A stretch of 64,000 bases of DNA from Gemmobacter sp. 24YEA27 (GCF_030052995.1 NZ_JASJPW010000001.1:124001-188000); one strand, 5' to 3'; positions 1 through 9,566 are shown, counted from the first letter of the stretch. Made by a program: numbers and translations. Notes: generated by a model from the letters alone, not told the origin.

Positions 1-36
1 CGGATGGCGCCAGCGGGACCAGGAAAGAAGATTTGC

Positions 37-366
37 ATGAACCGGACAGAATTCATCATTGCCACTTCGGTCATCCTGTTGCTGGCCTTTGCGCTTGGCT
101 GGTTCTGCCACTGGCTGCTGCACCGGTTCTCGCGCAATGCCGGCAATGACCTGACCGAGCTGGAACGCCTGGCGCAGTCGCTGCATGAGACCGAAGAAAT
201 GCGCGATCAGGCCATTGTCTGGCTGGAAAGCCGCGAGGCGGAACTTGGCAACCAGATCAGCCAGACCGAAGCCGAACTGCGCGCCGCGATGGAAGGGCTG
301 CGCGAGGCCCGCCAGGAAGCCGAAGAGATGCGCGCCTATATCGAACGGATGCACGCGAACAGCTGA
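37..366 (+). CDS. Small membrane-anchored coiled-coil protein
   Basis: Encodes about 109 residues. Residues 6-28 form one strongly hydrophobic segment, followed by an Arg-rich stretch and then a Glu/Arg/Ala-rich heptad-like region (about residues 38-106), as expected for a single-pass protein with a cytoplasmic or periplasmic coiled coil. I chose the ATG at 37 rather than an in-frame ATG at 4 because an AGGAAAG ribosome-binding site lies 10 bases upstream and the hydrophobic anchor then starts at the N-terminus. No catalytic motif is visible and I do not recognise the family. It stands alone in front of the gabD-like gene. Confidence 0.6.
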   Translation: MNRTEFIIATSVILLLAFALGWFCHWLLHRFSRNAGNDLTELERLAQSLHETEEMRDQAIVWLESREAELGNQISQTEAELRAAMEGLREARQEAEEMRAYIERMHANS

Positions 367-395
367 GGCCTTCGCGCCTTTCCTTTTCCGGATGC

Positions 396-426
396 CTCCG
401 GCGGGAGTATCCGGAGCATGAGAAAA
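396..426. repeat. Variant copy of dispersed intergenic element
   Basis: The sequence around GCCTCCGGCGGGAGTATCC followed by GAGCATGAGAAAA resembles the copies near 35.9, 36.1, 39.1 and 44.1 kb, which have a GGATATTT core and a CAGAAAATGA-like tail. It sits just after a stop codon. This copy is the most divergent of the set, so the match is tentative. Confidence 0.35.
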
Positions 427-596
427 GCGGCATTTCCCCTGACTTAAATACTCCCCGAGGAGCGTCCCGATCTGCCGCGCATAATGCCGCCAGCCCTTGC
501 CGGATTTGCGCCGCAACTGGACTGATCGTGCGTCCGACAGTAGACAAGTGGCCTTACGGATGCCACCTGAGGGAAAACCCTTCAGCGGAGGCCTTC

Positions 597-2075
597 ATGC
601 CTGATTCCGTCACCAATCTGCGTTCGCTTCTGAAAGATCCCTCGCTTCTGGTCGAAAAGGCCTATGTTGCCGGCGCCTGGATCGATGCCGATGACGGCTC
701 GACCTTCGAGGTGATCAATCCGGCACGCGGCGATGTGATTGCCCGCGTCCCCAACCTGAGCCGCGCCGAAACAGCCCGCGCCATCGCGGCAGCGGAAAAA
801 GGGCAAAAGGCCTGGGCCGCGCGCACCGGCAAAGACCGCAGCCAGATCCTGAGGAAATGGTTCGATCTGATGATGGCAAATCAGGATGATCTCGGCACCA
901 TCCTGACGGCTGAAATGGGCAAACCGCTGGCGGAGGCCAAGGGCGAGATCGCTTATGGCGCGAGCTTTATCGAATGGTTCGCCGAAGAGGCCAAGCGGGT
1001 TTACGGCGAGACCATCCCCGGACATCAGCCCGACAAGCGTATCACGGTGATCAAACAACCGATCGGCGTTGTCGCCTCGATCACGCCCTGGAACTTCCCG
1101 AATGCGATGATCACCCGCAAATGCGGCCCGGCGCTGGCCGTTGGCTGCGCCTTTGTCGCCCGCCCCGCCGCCGAGACGCCGCTTTCCGCTCTGGCGATTG
1201 CGGTCCTGGCCGAGCGTGCCGGCATCCCGGGAGAAGTCTTTTCGGTCATCACCTCGAAACGGTCCTCGGATATCGGCAAGGAGTTCTGCGAGAACCCCAT
1301 CGTGCGCAAGCTGACCTTTACCGGCAGCACGGAAGTGGGTCGCATCCTGCTGCGCCAGGCGGCGGATCAGGTGATGAAATGCTCGATGGAGCTTGGCGGC
1401 AATGCGCCCTTCATCGTGTTCGATGACGCCGATCTCGACCGCGCCGTCGAAGGCGCGATGCTGTCGAAATTCCGCAACAACGGTCAGACCTGCGTCTGCG
1501 CGAACCGGATCTATGTCCAGGCCGGCGTCTATGATGCCTTTGCCGAAAAGCTTGCCGAGGCGGTCGCGAAGACCAAAGTCGGCGACGGGCTTTCCGAGCC
1601 GGTGCAGTTTGGCCCGCTGGTCAATGAGGCCGCCGTTGAAAAGATCGAAAAGCACATCGCCGATGCGACCGCCAAAGGCGCGGTGGTGGCGCTTGGTGGC
1701 AAGCGGCACAAGCTTGGCGGCTCGTTCTTCCAGCCGACGATCCTGACCAATGTCACCTCGAAAATGCTGGTCACCACCGAAGAGACCTTCGGCCCGCTGG
1801 CGCCGCTCTTCCGGTTCGAGACCGAGGAAGAGGTGGTTGCGATGGCCAATGACACCATTTTCGGCCTCGCCTCCTATTTCTACTCGCGCGATATCGGTCG
1901 CATCACCCGCGTCCAGGAAGCGCTGGAATATGGCATCGTGGGCGTTAATACCGGGCTGATCTCGACTGCAGAGGCGCCGTTCGGTGGCGTCAAACAATCG
2001 GGCCTCGGCCGCGAAGGCAGCCATCACGGCACCGAAGACTATCTCGAAATGAAGTATATCTGCCTCAGCGTCTGA
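597..2075 (+). CDS. gabD: NAD(P)-dependent succinate-semialdehyde dehydrogenase
   Basis: Encodes 492 residues, the normal size for the aldehyde dehydrogenase superfamily. It should oxidise succinate semialdehyde to succinate at the end of the GABA shunt. The general-base glutamate lies in MELGGNAP (E265) and the nucleophilic cysteine in NGQTCVCANR (C299). The nucleotide-binding motif ITPWNFP is present, and the C-terminal PFGGVKQSGLGREG stretch is typical of GabD. The ATG at 597 is preferred over an upstream in-frame ATG at 528 because MPDSVTNLRSLL matches where GabD proteins normally begin. The exact semialdehyde substrate cannot be fixed from sequence; glutarate semialdehyde is an alternative. 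A hairpin terminator follows. Confidence 0.88.
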   Translation: MPDSVTNLRSLLKDPSLLVEKAYVAGAWIDADDGSTFEVINPARGDVIARVPNLSRAETARAIAAAEKGQKAWAARTGKDRSQILRKWFDLMMANQDDLGTILTAEMGKPLAEAKGEIAYGASFIEWFAEEAKRVYGETIPGHQPDKRITVIKQPIGVVASITPWNFPNAMITRKCGPALAVGCAFVARPAAETPLSALAIAVLAERAGIPGEVFSVITSKRSSDIGKEFCENPIVRKLTFTGSTEVGRILLRQAADQVMKCSMELGGNAPFIVFDDADLDRAVEGAMLSKFRNNGQTCVCANRIYVQAGVYDAFAEKLAEAVAKTKVGDGLSEPVQFGPLVNEAAVEKIEKHIADATAKGAVVALGGKRHKLGGSFFQPTILTNVTSKMLVTTEETFGPLAPLFRFETEEEVVAMANDTIFGLASYFYSRDIGRITRVQEALEYGIVGVNTGLISTAEAPFGGVKQSGLGREGSHHGTEDYLEMKYICLSV

Positions 2076-2161
2076 GCCAGCCTGCCTGGGGCATCTGGCC
2101 CCGGACATCAATGGGCGCCGCCTCTTGGGATGTCCGGAGGATGAAGGGATCTGAAAGACTC

Positions 2162-2188
2162 AAGGGGGCGCCGGGGCGCCCCCTTTCC
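2162..2188 (+). terminator. Rho-independent-like terminator after gabD
   Basis: AAGGGGGCGCC pairs with GGCGCCCCCTT across a very tight loop, and a TTTCCTG tract follows. It lies 87 bases after the gabD stop. Confidence 0.55.
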
Positions 2189-2347
2189 TGTTTCGCCAAG
2201 CCCCTGATTTCAGGGCTGCTATCTGATATCAACGGGGCGTTTTTGCCTGTCAGACATCTCTGGCCCAGATTTGACCCATCGCGCCCCGATCCGGTTCTCT
2301 GCACGACCGGAGAGGAGAGCGCAGGCCAATCCAGGAAAGGACATGCC

Positions 2348-2917
2348 ATGCTGCCTGTTACCAGTTCTGACAGACACCAGACCGTCAAAAGCGGGACCGC
2401 CAGAAACCAACGCGGCAAATTCCGGGCCGGTATTGTAGCGGCGCTGGCCGCCGCTTCGGTCGCGCTGACCTCGATGCCCGCGCTTGCCTGGGGCAAAAAG
2501 GAACAGGGTTTCGTTGCCGGCGTTGCCACGGCGATCATCGTCGACCAGCTGATCCAGAACGGTCAGCACCGCCGGGATCACCAGCCCCCCCGCTATGTCG
2601 AACAGCCGCGCTATGTTGAACAGCCGCGCTACTATGAGCCCGCGCCGGTCTACCGCGAGCCGCGCCGCAGCACCAAGAGCTACAGCTCGGTCTATTCGAC
2701 ACCGGCGGGTCAGGCGTTCAACACCTATAGCCCTGGCGAACGCAAAGCGATCCAGCGTCAGCTGCGTCGTGCCGGATATTACAATGGCGGCATCGATGGC
2801 GTGTTCGGCACCGGCACGTATAACGCCGTTTCGGCCTGGGCGCGTGATTCAGGCGCCTCCGGCAATCTGCGCACCACTGGCGGCGCCTTTGCCGTCTATG
2901 ACGGGCTGTTGTTCTGA
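2348..2917 (+). CDS. Secreted peptidoglycan-binding domain protein
   Basis: Encodes 189 residues. A long basic N-terminal stretch is followed by a hydrophobic segment ending in PALA (about residue 47), consistent with a Sec signal peptide. The middle is low complexity with an imperfect repeat built on RYVEQP, rich in Tyr, Pro and Arg. The C-terminus (about residues 128-170) resembles the PG_binding_1 fold: it has the spaced pattern QRQLRRAGYYNGGIDG and FGTGTYNAVSAWA. It probably sits in the periplasm bound to murein. The ATG at 2348 follows an AGGAAAGG ribosome-binding site. No enzymatic domain is visible. Confidence 0.68.
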   Translation: MLPVTSSDRHQTVKSGTARNQRGKFRAGIVAALAAASVALTSMPALAWGKKEQGFVAGVATAIIVDQLIQNGQHRRDHQPPRYVEQPRYVEQPRYYEPAPVYREPRRSTKSYSSVYSTPAGQAFNTYSPGERKAIQRQLRRAGYYNGGIDGVFGTGTYNAVSAWARDSGASGNLRTTGGAFAVYDGLLF

Positions 2918-2976
2918 ACCCGGCCTGATCTCAGGCTCCGCTGCGGCGGGTTACAGCGGGCGGGCATAAGAAACCC

Positions 2977-3050
2977 GCTCGTGAAAACGAGCAGTGGCGG
3001 ATGAGACCCGGGCGGGCCTCTGGCCGGCAATTCCCCCGGCCGGCCAGAGG
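2977..3050. terminator. Two hairpins between convergent genes
   Basis: GCTCGT-GAAA-ACGAGC (2977-2992) and an 11-bp stem CCTCTGGCCGG/CCGGCCAGAGG (3017-3050) lie between the convergent peptidoglycan-binding and DUF3857 genes. Neither has a clean U-tract, so termination is inferred from position. Confidence 0.4.
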
Positions 3051-3146
3051 ACAGGAACCGGAGTACGATCTTTTGAGATCCGGGACCGGGCGCACCCCTT
3101 CGTCCTGCCCGGTGGAGTTGGCTTTGCGGTCAAACCTGCCCTGCCC

Positions 3147-5147
3147 CTAATCCAGATCGTAATTGAACCAGGTCGTCTCATGGACGATCTGGGCGTCATC
3201 CAGCACTTTGGGCAGATCGCTCAGCGCAATATCGGTCGACATGGCGGTGAAATCCCATTGCAGCATCAGCTGGCCCGGTCCTGGCGCCGCCCCCTCAAGC
3301 CTGTAGCTGAAAGCCGGATTCTCAAGCTGGACCGCCTGCGGAGGCGTCAGCATGCCAAAACGGCCCCGGAGCTCGGCCCGATGCCGGTAATGGCCGGGGC
3401 TCAGCCCGATCATCGGCCATTTCCGCCGGCTGGAACGAAGATAATCTGCCCCGCCCGCCGGGAATTGCGCGGTGAAATCCTCGGCTGTCAGCGCAAACCC
3501 TGTCATTACCCCCTCATCCCTGATGACCGAAGCCGGCAGGAAATAGCGCTCATGCATCCGCACGATGTTGTTTTCCGCATCATCGGTGAAATCGGGCTCC
3601 CGGATCATGGCCATCTGCGGAAAAACGATCTGGTAATAACCGAGCAGTTCGGCGGAAATGTCCCCGATCCCAAGCTCGGTATAGCGGTAGCGCAGATCAT
3701 CGGCGGCTGATCCGCGATGTTCTGAGGCCACGTCGAGAAACAGGCCCGCCGGGGTGAAACGCCAGGTCTCCTTCACATCGCTGGTCCAGATCGCGGCAGG
3801 TTCCGCCTCCATTACCACCGGCTGCGTGATGCCCGCCATCAGCGGCAGCGCAAAGCCGAAATCGGGCGGGCTCATGGCCTCGAGCCGCGCCGCTTGCGGC
3901 GGCCGGGACGGGTCGAGCCACCAGAACTGCCCTTCCAGCTCCACCCGTACCAGCGCCAGATCGAGGAAGGCCATCGACGGTGGCAGCCGGTCAAGGGCGC
4001 GGCCATAGTCAAAGCTGGTCAGCGCAACATCGGCCTCGACCCCCAGCCGCCGCAACATGCTCCGCAAGAGCAATGCCTTTTCCGCAGCCGAACCCAACCC
4101 CCTCAGCGCCACTTCAGCGGGCGGGGTCATCAGCCGCCTGCCAGTCACCCCGGGAACGCCGCTGTCCCCGATCTCGTTTTGCACCAGCAAAAGCGCCGCC
4201 GCGATCTCTTTGGTCGTGATCGCGCCCCCATCGGCCGGGCGCAGCGCATCGACCCGCGCCTGCCAGGGGCCAAGCGGCCAGTCCGCCGCATAATGGCCCG
4301 CCAATATGGTCGCGATCCGTCCCCAGTCACGATCGCCGCTGACCCGCAACACCGCGCGTTCATCGACCCATGAAGGCACAAGTTCTTCGCCCGGGGGCGT
4401 GATGAAATCGAAAAGCTGATAGTCATAGCGCGTGCCCCCGCCCGCAACCGGCCCGGTTGCCAGCGTCACCTCATCGGGCAAGGCCGGGGTGAAAATCTCT
4501 CGCCCCCCCGGCCAGTTCACCACGGCCCGTGCAAGTGTGACGCGGTCGTCGAATTGCAGCGGCGCCACCGCCTCCAGGTCAAGCCCGCGCTCCGGAGCCG
4601 ACAGATCGGGGCGCGATATGCGCAGGAAAGACAGATCGAGACTGTCGCCGGCGCGCAGCGTGGGAAAGGTCATCATGACGAAATACTGCGGATTGAGCGG
4701 GCTGGCCTCATAGCTGGCGCTGAACAGCTCGACCGCCATTTGCGGTGTGTTCCAGAGCTGGATCTCCTCGCCATCGCGCCAGAGTGAGGCGCCCGTCAGC
4801 GTAAAGTCCTCAAGCGCACTGTTATAGTCGAAGATCTGTGTACCGGCTTCGGTGGCGGCCCCTTCGGTCTCCATCTCGATCACCTGGCGTTCCCAGATCT
4901 GGCGCCTGCCGCCCTCCCAGGTGAATTGCATTTCCCTCAGCAGATAGCGCGGGCGGTCGATCTCGTCACTTCCTATACCGGAAAGCGTTGTGATATCAGG
5001 AAGATAATCCACCCATTCCGGAACAGACACCCGTTTGAGCCCCGCCTCTTCGGCACTAGCCGGCATGGTGACCAGAAAAGCCGTCAGCATGGCAGCGCCC
5101 AGCATCAAAACGGCCTGAACAAGTGCGAAACGCGCAACGCGGACCAT
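3147..5147 (-). CDS. DUF3857/transglutaminase-like exported protein
   Basis: Encodes 666 residues. An N-terminal hydrophobic stretch ending in MPASAEE is a signal peptide. The following region matches DUF3857 layouts: an early tyrosine/tryptophan-rich strand, a segment like FTLTGASLWRDGEEIQ, then a transglutaminase-like middle with LLRSMLRRLGVEADVAL, and a strand-rich C-terminus. It probably acts in the periplasm. I do not see a confident complete Cys-His-Asp triad, so enzyme activity is doubtful. The start at 5147 is chosen because the signal peptide begins there; a longer frame would overlap the divergent sigma-factor gene. The divergent ECF sigma/VWA operon suggests a shared envelope-related role. 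Confidence 0.68.
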   Translation of the reverse strand: MVRVARFALVQAVLMLGAAMLTAFLVTMPASAEEAGLKRVSVPEWVDYLPDITTLSGIGSDEIDRPRYLLREMQFTWEGGRRQIWERQVIEMETEGAATEAGTQIFDYNSALEDFTLTGASLWRDGEEIQLWNTPQMAVELFSASYEASPLNPQYFVMMTFPTLRAGDSLDLSFLRISRPDLSAPERGLDLEAVAPLQFDDRVTLARAVVNWPGGREIFTPALPDEVTLATGPVAGGGTRYDYQLFDFITPPGEELVPSWVDERAVLRVSGDRDWGRIATILAGHYAADWPLGPWQARVDALRPADGGAITTKEIAAALLLVQNEIGDSGVPGVTGRRLMTPPAEVALRGLGSAAEKALLLRSMLRRLGVEADVALTSFDYGRALDRLPPSMAFLDLALVRVELEGQFWWLDPSRPPQAARLEAMSPPDFGFALPLMAGITQPVVMEAEPAAIWTSDVKETWRFTPAGLFLDVASEHRGSAADDLRYRYTELGIGDISAELLGYYQIVFPQMAMIREPDFTDDAENNIVRMHERYFLPASVIRDEGVMTGFALTAEDFTAQFPAGGADYLRSSRRKWPMIGLSPGHYRHRAELRGRFGMLTPPQAVQLENPAFSYRLEGAAPGPGQLMLQWDFTAMSTDIALSDLPKVLDDAQIVHETTWFNYDLD

Positions 5148-5330
5148 GTCATCTCTCCCTGGGGCAGCGGAGTGGTCTGCCAAAAGCTGCGGCGAGGTTC
5201 CGCGCGGGCGAGCCTGCTGCAAAGCCGCCGGCGCGACAAGGCGGCAAAACTGCGGGACCAGAAGGCCGCTGCGGAAAAAAATGTCCCGCGCCTCCAGGGA
5301 TTGCCAGCCGGGCCGCGTCTGATTAGCACC

Positions 5331-5876
5331 ATGCTGATGGATACGCCCGACGAAACCCTTGCCAGCGCCGCGGCCGAAGGCGACCGCGCGGCCTTTGCGA
5401 CCCTGGTTGCACGGCATTATGACCGCATTTTCGGCCTGGCCTGGCGGCTGAGCGGCAACCGCTCTGACGCCGAGGATCTGGCGCAGGACATCTGCGCCGC
5501 GTTGCCGGTGAAACTCAGGAACTGGCGCTCTGAGGCGCGGTTCACCACCTGGCTATACCGCGTGGTGGTCAATGCCGCCCATGACCAGCGCCGCCGCCAG
5601 GCAACGCGCTCAAAGGCCGCCGAGTGCTGGGGCGACTGGGAGCTCGCGCGCCAGGACGAGATCGAAACCGGGCGCGAGGCCGAGATCTGGCTGCATCAGG
5701 CCATGGCGCAGCTGTCTTCTGAACTCAGGGACACGGTGGCGCTGGTCCTGGGCGAGGAAATGACCCAGGCCCAGGCCGGAGAGGTTCTTGGCGTGACCGA
5801 GGGCACCATCAGCTGGCGGATGTCAGAGGTCAAAAAACGCCTGCGGGGGATCGCGGCAAGAGAGGTCGGAAAATGA
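5331..5876 (+). CDS. ECF-type RNA polymerase sigma factor
   Basis: Encodes 181 residues. Sigma-70 region 2 covers about residues 20-85, with the DAEDLAQDIC motif and the FTTWLYRVVVNAAHD helix. Region 4 covers about residues 125-172, with a helix-turn-helix around QAQAGEVLGVTEGTISWRMSEVKKRL. The ATG at 5331 is chosen because it starts just before region 2; an alternative ATG lies at 5337. The stop overlaps the start of the downstream VWA gene (ATGA), so the two are translationally coupled. No separate anti-sigma gene is visible. The cytoplasmic N-terminus of the next protein could fill that role, but this is inference. Confidence 0.82.
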   Translation: MLMDTPDETLASAAAEGDRAAFATLVARHYDRIFGLAWRLSGNRSDAEDLAQDICAALPVKLRNWRSEARFTTWLYRVVVNAAHDQRRRQATRSKAAECWGDWELARQDEIETGREAEIWLHQAMAQLSSELRDTVALVLGEEMTQAQAGEVLGVTEGTISWRMSEVKKRLRGIAAREVGK

Positions 5877-8002
5877 CCGATGAGCTGAACGATCTGCGTG
5901 CGGCGCTGAAACGCGCGCCGGCTTCGGACCCCGAGGCCCGCACCCGTGCTTTGGCCCTGGCGATGGAAAATTTCGACCGGCTCCAGGGATCGGAAGAGGC
6001 GTCGCGTCACAAGGAAGACCGCCCGGGGGCAGATGCGCCCCGGCAGGCGGGCTTCTTTGGCGGAGTGCGACAGATGATGAAATTTCTCAGCTCAAAGCCG
6101 GCATTGCTGGCAACGACTTCGGCGGCGGCCCTGGTGGTCGGCGTGGCGATTTTCCTGCCTCTGGGCAATATTCCCGGGATCGGCGGCGGCACGCCTGGCG
6201 TCACCGGAGCTGTAAGCCCGGGCGGCGATATCCCCGCCCAGAATGCGCCTGCCCCCGAACCGGCGCTTACCGCATCCTCCCAGACCGAAATAGCCGGGGA
6301 AGAGCCGGTCGTCACGGCGCCAGAACCCGCACCGCAGGCCGCAGCAAAGATTGCCGCCGATGAGGTGCCTGCTCAGGACGGCTCGCCAAAACCAGCCCCC
6401 CAGCCAGAAAATCCGGGACCGGAGGCCGCAGCGCGGGCTGCGAAAGAGGCCGCTCCTGGCGACAGGGCTGAATATGCGGCTGAAAATTCCTCCGCAGACG
6501 AGATGCTGATGGAGGCTCCCTCGCAGCCGATGAATGAGGCACGTCTGCGCGTCTCGAACGGCATCATGCCCGCCGGAGACATGGCCTATCTGCCTGCCCC
6601 TGCCCCCGCGACCGAGGACTATGCCAATGCGGCGGCCAATCCGGTCAGGGTCACCGCGGAAGAACCGGTTTCGACGTTTTCGACCGATATCGACACGGCA
6701 TCCTGGTCGGTGATCCGCTCGACGCTGAACGCAGGCATGCTGCCCGCACCGGAACAGGTGCGGGTCGAGGAAATGGTGAATTATTTCCCCTATGCCTACG
6801 CCGCGCCCGAAGGGGGCGAGGCTTTCGCCACCACAATCGCGGTGATGCCGACGCCCTGGAACCCCGACACGCGGCTGGTGACCATCGGCCTCCAGGGCGC
6901 GCTGCCCGAGATCGCCGCCCGGCCGGCCCTGAACCTCGTCTTCCTTGTCGATACCTCGGGATCGATGCAGGACATGAACAAGCTGCCGCTGCTGAAACAG
7001 TCGCTCGCGCTGATGCTGCCCGAATTGCGGCCCGAGGATCAGGTCGCCATCGTCGCCTATGCCGGATCCGCCGGCACCGTGCTGGAGCCAACCCCGGCGG
7101 GCGAGCGTGACAAGATCCTGAGCGCGCTGGACAGCCTGTCGGCGGGCGGCTCGACCGCCGGGGCTGAGGGGCTGGAGCTCGCCTACCAACTGGCCGCGCA
7201 GATGGCGGGCGATGGCGAGGTCAGCCGCATCCTGCTGGCAACCGATGGCGATTTCAATGTGGGGGTCTCGGACCCTGAGGGGCTTGAGGCCTATGTCGCG
7301 AAAAAGCGCGCCGGCGGCACCTATCTTTCGGTGCTGGGCTTTGGGCGCGGCAATCTCGATGATGCGGTGATGCAGGCGCTGGCGCAGAACGGCAATGGCA
7401 CAGCGTCTTATATCGACAGCCTGTCAGAAGCGCGAAAAGTGCTTGTTGACCAGCTGACAGGGGCGCTTTTCCCGATTGCAGATGATGTAAAAGTGCAAGT
7501 CGAGTGGAACCCGGCCCAGGTCGCGGAATACCGGCTGATCGGTTATGAGACCCGGGCGCTGGCGCGGGAAGACTTTAACAATGACAAGGTCGATGCCGGC
7601 GAGATCGGTGCGGGTCTTCAGGTCACGGCGATCTATGAGGTGACGGCGCCGGGTTCGGCGGGCCTGAAAAACGACCCGCTGCGCTATGGCTCCTCCGGGG
7701 CGGTGACCGGCGGCGGCAGTGATGAGATGGGCTTTCTCCGGCTGCGCTGGAAAGAGCCGGGGGAAAGCATCTCTCAGTTGAAGGAAACCCCGATCACCGG
7801 GATGGAACCGGCCTCGGATGAGACCCGTTTCGCGGCAGCGATTGCCGGGTTTGGCCAGCTTTTGCAGGGTTCGGCCTATACCGGCGACTGGGGTTACGGC
7901 GATGCGATCAAGCTCGCGCTGGCAGCGCGGGGTGCGGATGACTTCGGCTACCGGATCGAAGCGGTGACCCTGATGCGACTGGCGCAGAGCCTCGCAAAAT
8001 AG
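5873..8002 (+). CDS. Membrane-anchored VWA-domain protein (YfbK-like)
   Basis: Encodes 709 residues. A short charged cytoplasmic N-terminus (1-70) leads into one membrane segment (about 77-96). Next comes a Pro/Ala-rich linker (about 105-230), then the YfbK-type N-terminal domain (pattern VSTFSTDIDTASW) and a von Willebrand factor A domain with the MIDAS motif DTSGS starting at D360. The C-terminal part matches the DUF3520-like end of this family. The gene is coupled to the upstream ECF sigma gene by a 4-bp overlap. Membrane topology places the VWA domain outside the cytoplasm. The arrangement sigma factor, single-pass protein, extracytoplasmic sensor domain resembles an anti-sigma pair, but no ASD motif was identified. 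Confidence 0.8.
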   Translation: MTDELNDLRAALKRAPASDPEARTRALALAMENFDRLQGSEEASRHKEDRPGADAPRQAGFFGGVRQMMKFLSSKPALLATTSAAALVVGVAIFLPLGNIPGIGGGTPGVTGAVSPGGDIPAQNAPAPEPALTASSQTEIAGEEPVVTAPEPAPQAAAKIAADEVPAQDGSPKPAPQPENPGPEAAARAAKEAAPGDRAEYAAENSSADEMLMEAPSQPMNEARLRVSNGIMPAGDMAYLPAPAPATEDYANAAANPVRVTAEEPVSTFSTDIDTASWSVIRSTLNAGMLPAPEQVRVEEMVNYFPYAYAAPEGGEAFATTIAVMPTPWNPDTRLVTIGLQGALPEIAARPALNLVFLVDTSGSMQDMNKLPLLKQSLALMLPELRPEDQVAIVAYAGSAGTVLEPTPAGERDKILSALDSLSAGGSTAGAEGLELAYQLAAQMAGDGEVSRILLATDGDFNVGVSDPEGLEAYVAKKRAGGTYLSVLGFGRGNLDDAVMQALAQNGNGTASYIDSLSEARKVLVDQLTGALFPIADDVKVQVEWNPAQVAEYRLIGYETRALAREDFNNDKVDAGEIGAGLQVTAIYEVTAPGSAGLKNDPLRYGSSGAVTGGGSDEMGFLRLRWKEPGESISQLKETPITGMEPASDETRFAAAIAGFGQLLQGSAYTGDWGYGDAIKLALAARGADDFGYRIEAVTLMRLAQSLAK

Positions 8003-8044
8003 GGGGTCGCCTTGCGAAACTGACGAGGATCATCAGGCAAAACC

Positions 8045-8069
8045 GGGCGCGGGGCTTCTTCCCGCGCCC
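8045..8069. terminator. Bidirectional terminator between VWA gene and dacB
   Basis: GGGCGCGGG pairs with CCCGCGCCC (9-bp perfect stem, 7-nt loop). It sits between two convergent genes. Confidence 0.55.
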
Positions 8070-8075
8070 TCGATT

Positions 8076-9566
8076 TCAGGCGTAAAGCGAGGCCCAGCGG
8101 CTGATCAGCTGGCCCTGGAGCTTGCGCGAGCGGCTGATCCAGGCTTCGGATCCGGGCGGGTTCTCGCGCGCGGCGACCGGAACCGCATCGCGGCGGGCCG
8201 GGTCTCCGGTGAAGATCGCGAAGATCATCTCGCGCCCGCCTGGCGGGGTAATATAGCCCGCCAAAGCCGAGACGAAATTCAGCGTGCCGGATTTCGCCAT
8301 GACCTTGACCGGATGGCCTTTGATCACCTTGCCCTGCGCGTCTTTCATGCCGACATCGCGCAGGATCGGCTTCAGCCCGCGCCCGTCACGGGCTGCGCGG
8401 AGCAGGATCTGCGCCATATCCTGCGCCGAGATCCGTGAAGCCCCACCGAGGCCCGAATGGTCGGCAAAGCTCGCGCCGACGCCAAAGCTCTGCCGAACCC
8501 AGGCGGTCATGGCCTGGCCCGAGGCGGCGATACTCCCGGCGCCCGAGGCGCTCAGCCCCGAACACTCGGCGGTGATATTCGTGGACCAGCGCAGCATGCC
8601 GCGCAGGACTTCGGGAAGCGCCTCGCTTTCCACCCGGGCGAGTTCATCGCCGCGCGGCAGGGCCTGGACCGCCTGGCCCTCGGGCAGGGTCACGCCCTGG
8701 GCTTTCGCGAGGGTGCGGAAGACCTCGGCGGTGTAAAGCCCGGTCAGCCGCACCGGCAGCCAGCGCGAGCCACCTTTGCCAAGCGCGCCGGAGGCGACCG
8801 TCCAGTCCTCGCGCGAAGCGCCGCCCTTATAGGTATAAAGCGGGGTCTCGCGGCTGGCGACCTTCATCCCGACCATCGAGACCTGGGGGATAAACCGCTC
8901 GCCCCGGGCATCCATCGCGACCGACCAGTCGGCACCGGCCTTTTTCCATTCAAAATGCACACGGTTGAAATTCAGGTTCAGCCCCGAAAGCGCCGGGTTA
9001 TAGCCGACCTGGTCCGGCTGATCAGCGGCGATACGCGCCGCATAGGGCAGCGCGCCCTCCCAATAAAGCAGCCGTCCCGAGACGCCCCTGACGCCGCGTT
9101 TGGCCAGCCGTGCCGCCAGATCGCCCAGCTGATCGGTCTGCAGCGTGGCATCGCCGCCGCCCGCAAGAACCAGATCCCCCTGGATCACGCCGCCCTGGAC
9201 CGGGCCGGTGGCCAGAAGACGGGTCGCAAAGCGCCGCCCTGCCCCGAGCCTTTCCAGCGCATAAAGCGCGGTGACTGCCTTGGTCACCGAGGCCGGCGGC
9301 AGGGCTGTCCCCGCTTCGCGCCCCTCGAGCACCGCGCCGGTCTTTGCATCCATCAGCACGAAACCAACCGTTCCCGTCAGTTTCGCCGCCTGGACAAGCG
9401 CCTCGGCATCGGTGGTCACAGCGGCTTTCTGCCCCGGTGCCGCTTTGCCGTCGCTGCGGCCATCGCCTCTGAGCTTCGGACGCGGCGAAGAGGTCATCAC
9501 CTCGCCGCAAGCTGGCAGCGCCGCGCTGGCGAGCATCGCCGCAAGCAATCCACGTCTTGAAATCAC
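8076..9566 (-). CDS. dacB: D-alanyl-D-alanine carboxypeptidase/endopeptidase (PBP4 type)
   Basis: Encodes 496 residues of the S13 (PBP4/DacB) family, which trims or cuts D-Ala-linked peptide cross-bridges in the periplasm. All three penicillin-binding motifs are visible: SVTK (S93, K96), STN (S328-N330) and KSGT (K425). The large insert between the first two motifs is characteristic of PBP4. The N-terminus has a double-arginine start (SRRGLL), a hydrophobic core and an LPAC sequence (C20) that could be a lipobox, so the protein may be exported as a lipoprotein; this needs a signal-peptide prediction. It is convergent with the VWA gene. Confidence 0.87.
   Translation of the reverse strand: MISRRGLLAAMLASAALPACGEVMTSSPRPKLRGDGRSDGKAAPGQKAAVTTDAEALVQAAKLTGTVGFVLMDAKTGAVLEGREAGTALPPASVTKAVTALYALERLGAGRRFATRLLATGPVQGGVIQGDLVLAGGGDATLQTDQLGDLAARLAKRGVRGVSGRLLYWEGALPYAARIAADQPDQVGYNPALSGLNLNFNRVHFEWKKAGADWSVAMDARGERFIPQVSMVGMKVASRETPLYTYKGGASREDWTVASGALGKGGSRWLPVRLTGLYTAEVFRTLAKAQGVTLPEGQAVQALPRGDELARVESEALPEVLRGMLRWSTNITAECSGLSASGAGSIAASGQAMTAWVRQSFGVGASFADHSGLGGASRISAQDMAQILLRAARDGRGLKPILRDVGMKDAQGKVIKGHPVKVMAKSGTLNFVSALAGYITPPGGREMIFAIFTGDPARRDAVPVAARENPPGSEAWISRSRKLQGQLISRWASLYA

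Noticed and set aside
582..2111. A 509-codon minus-strand frame
   Set aside because: It shadows gabD, whose catalytic residues are intact on the plus strand.
4926..5330. Longer N-terminus for the ECF sigma factor
   Set aside because: It lies on top of the divergent DUF3857 gene's signal peptide; sigma region 2 begins shortly after 5331.
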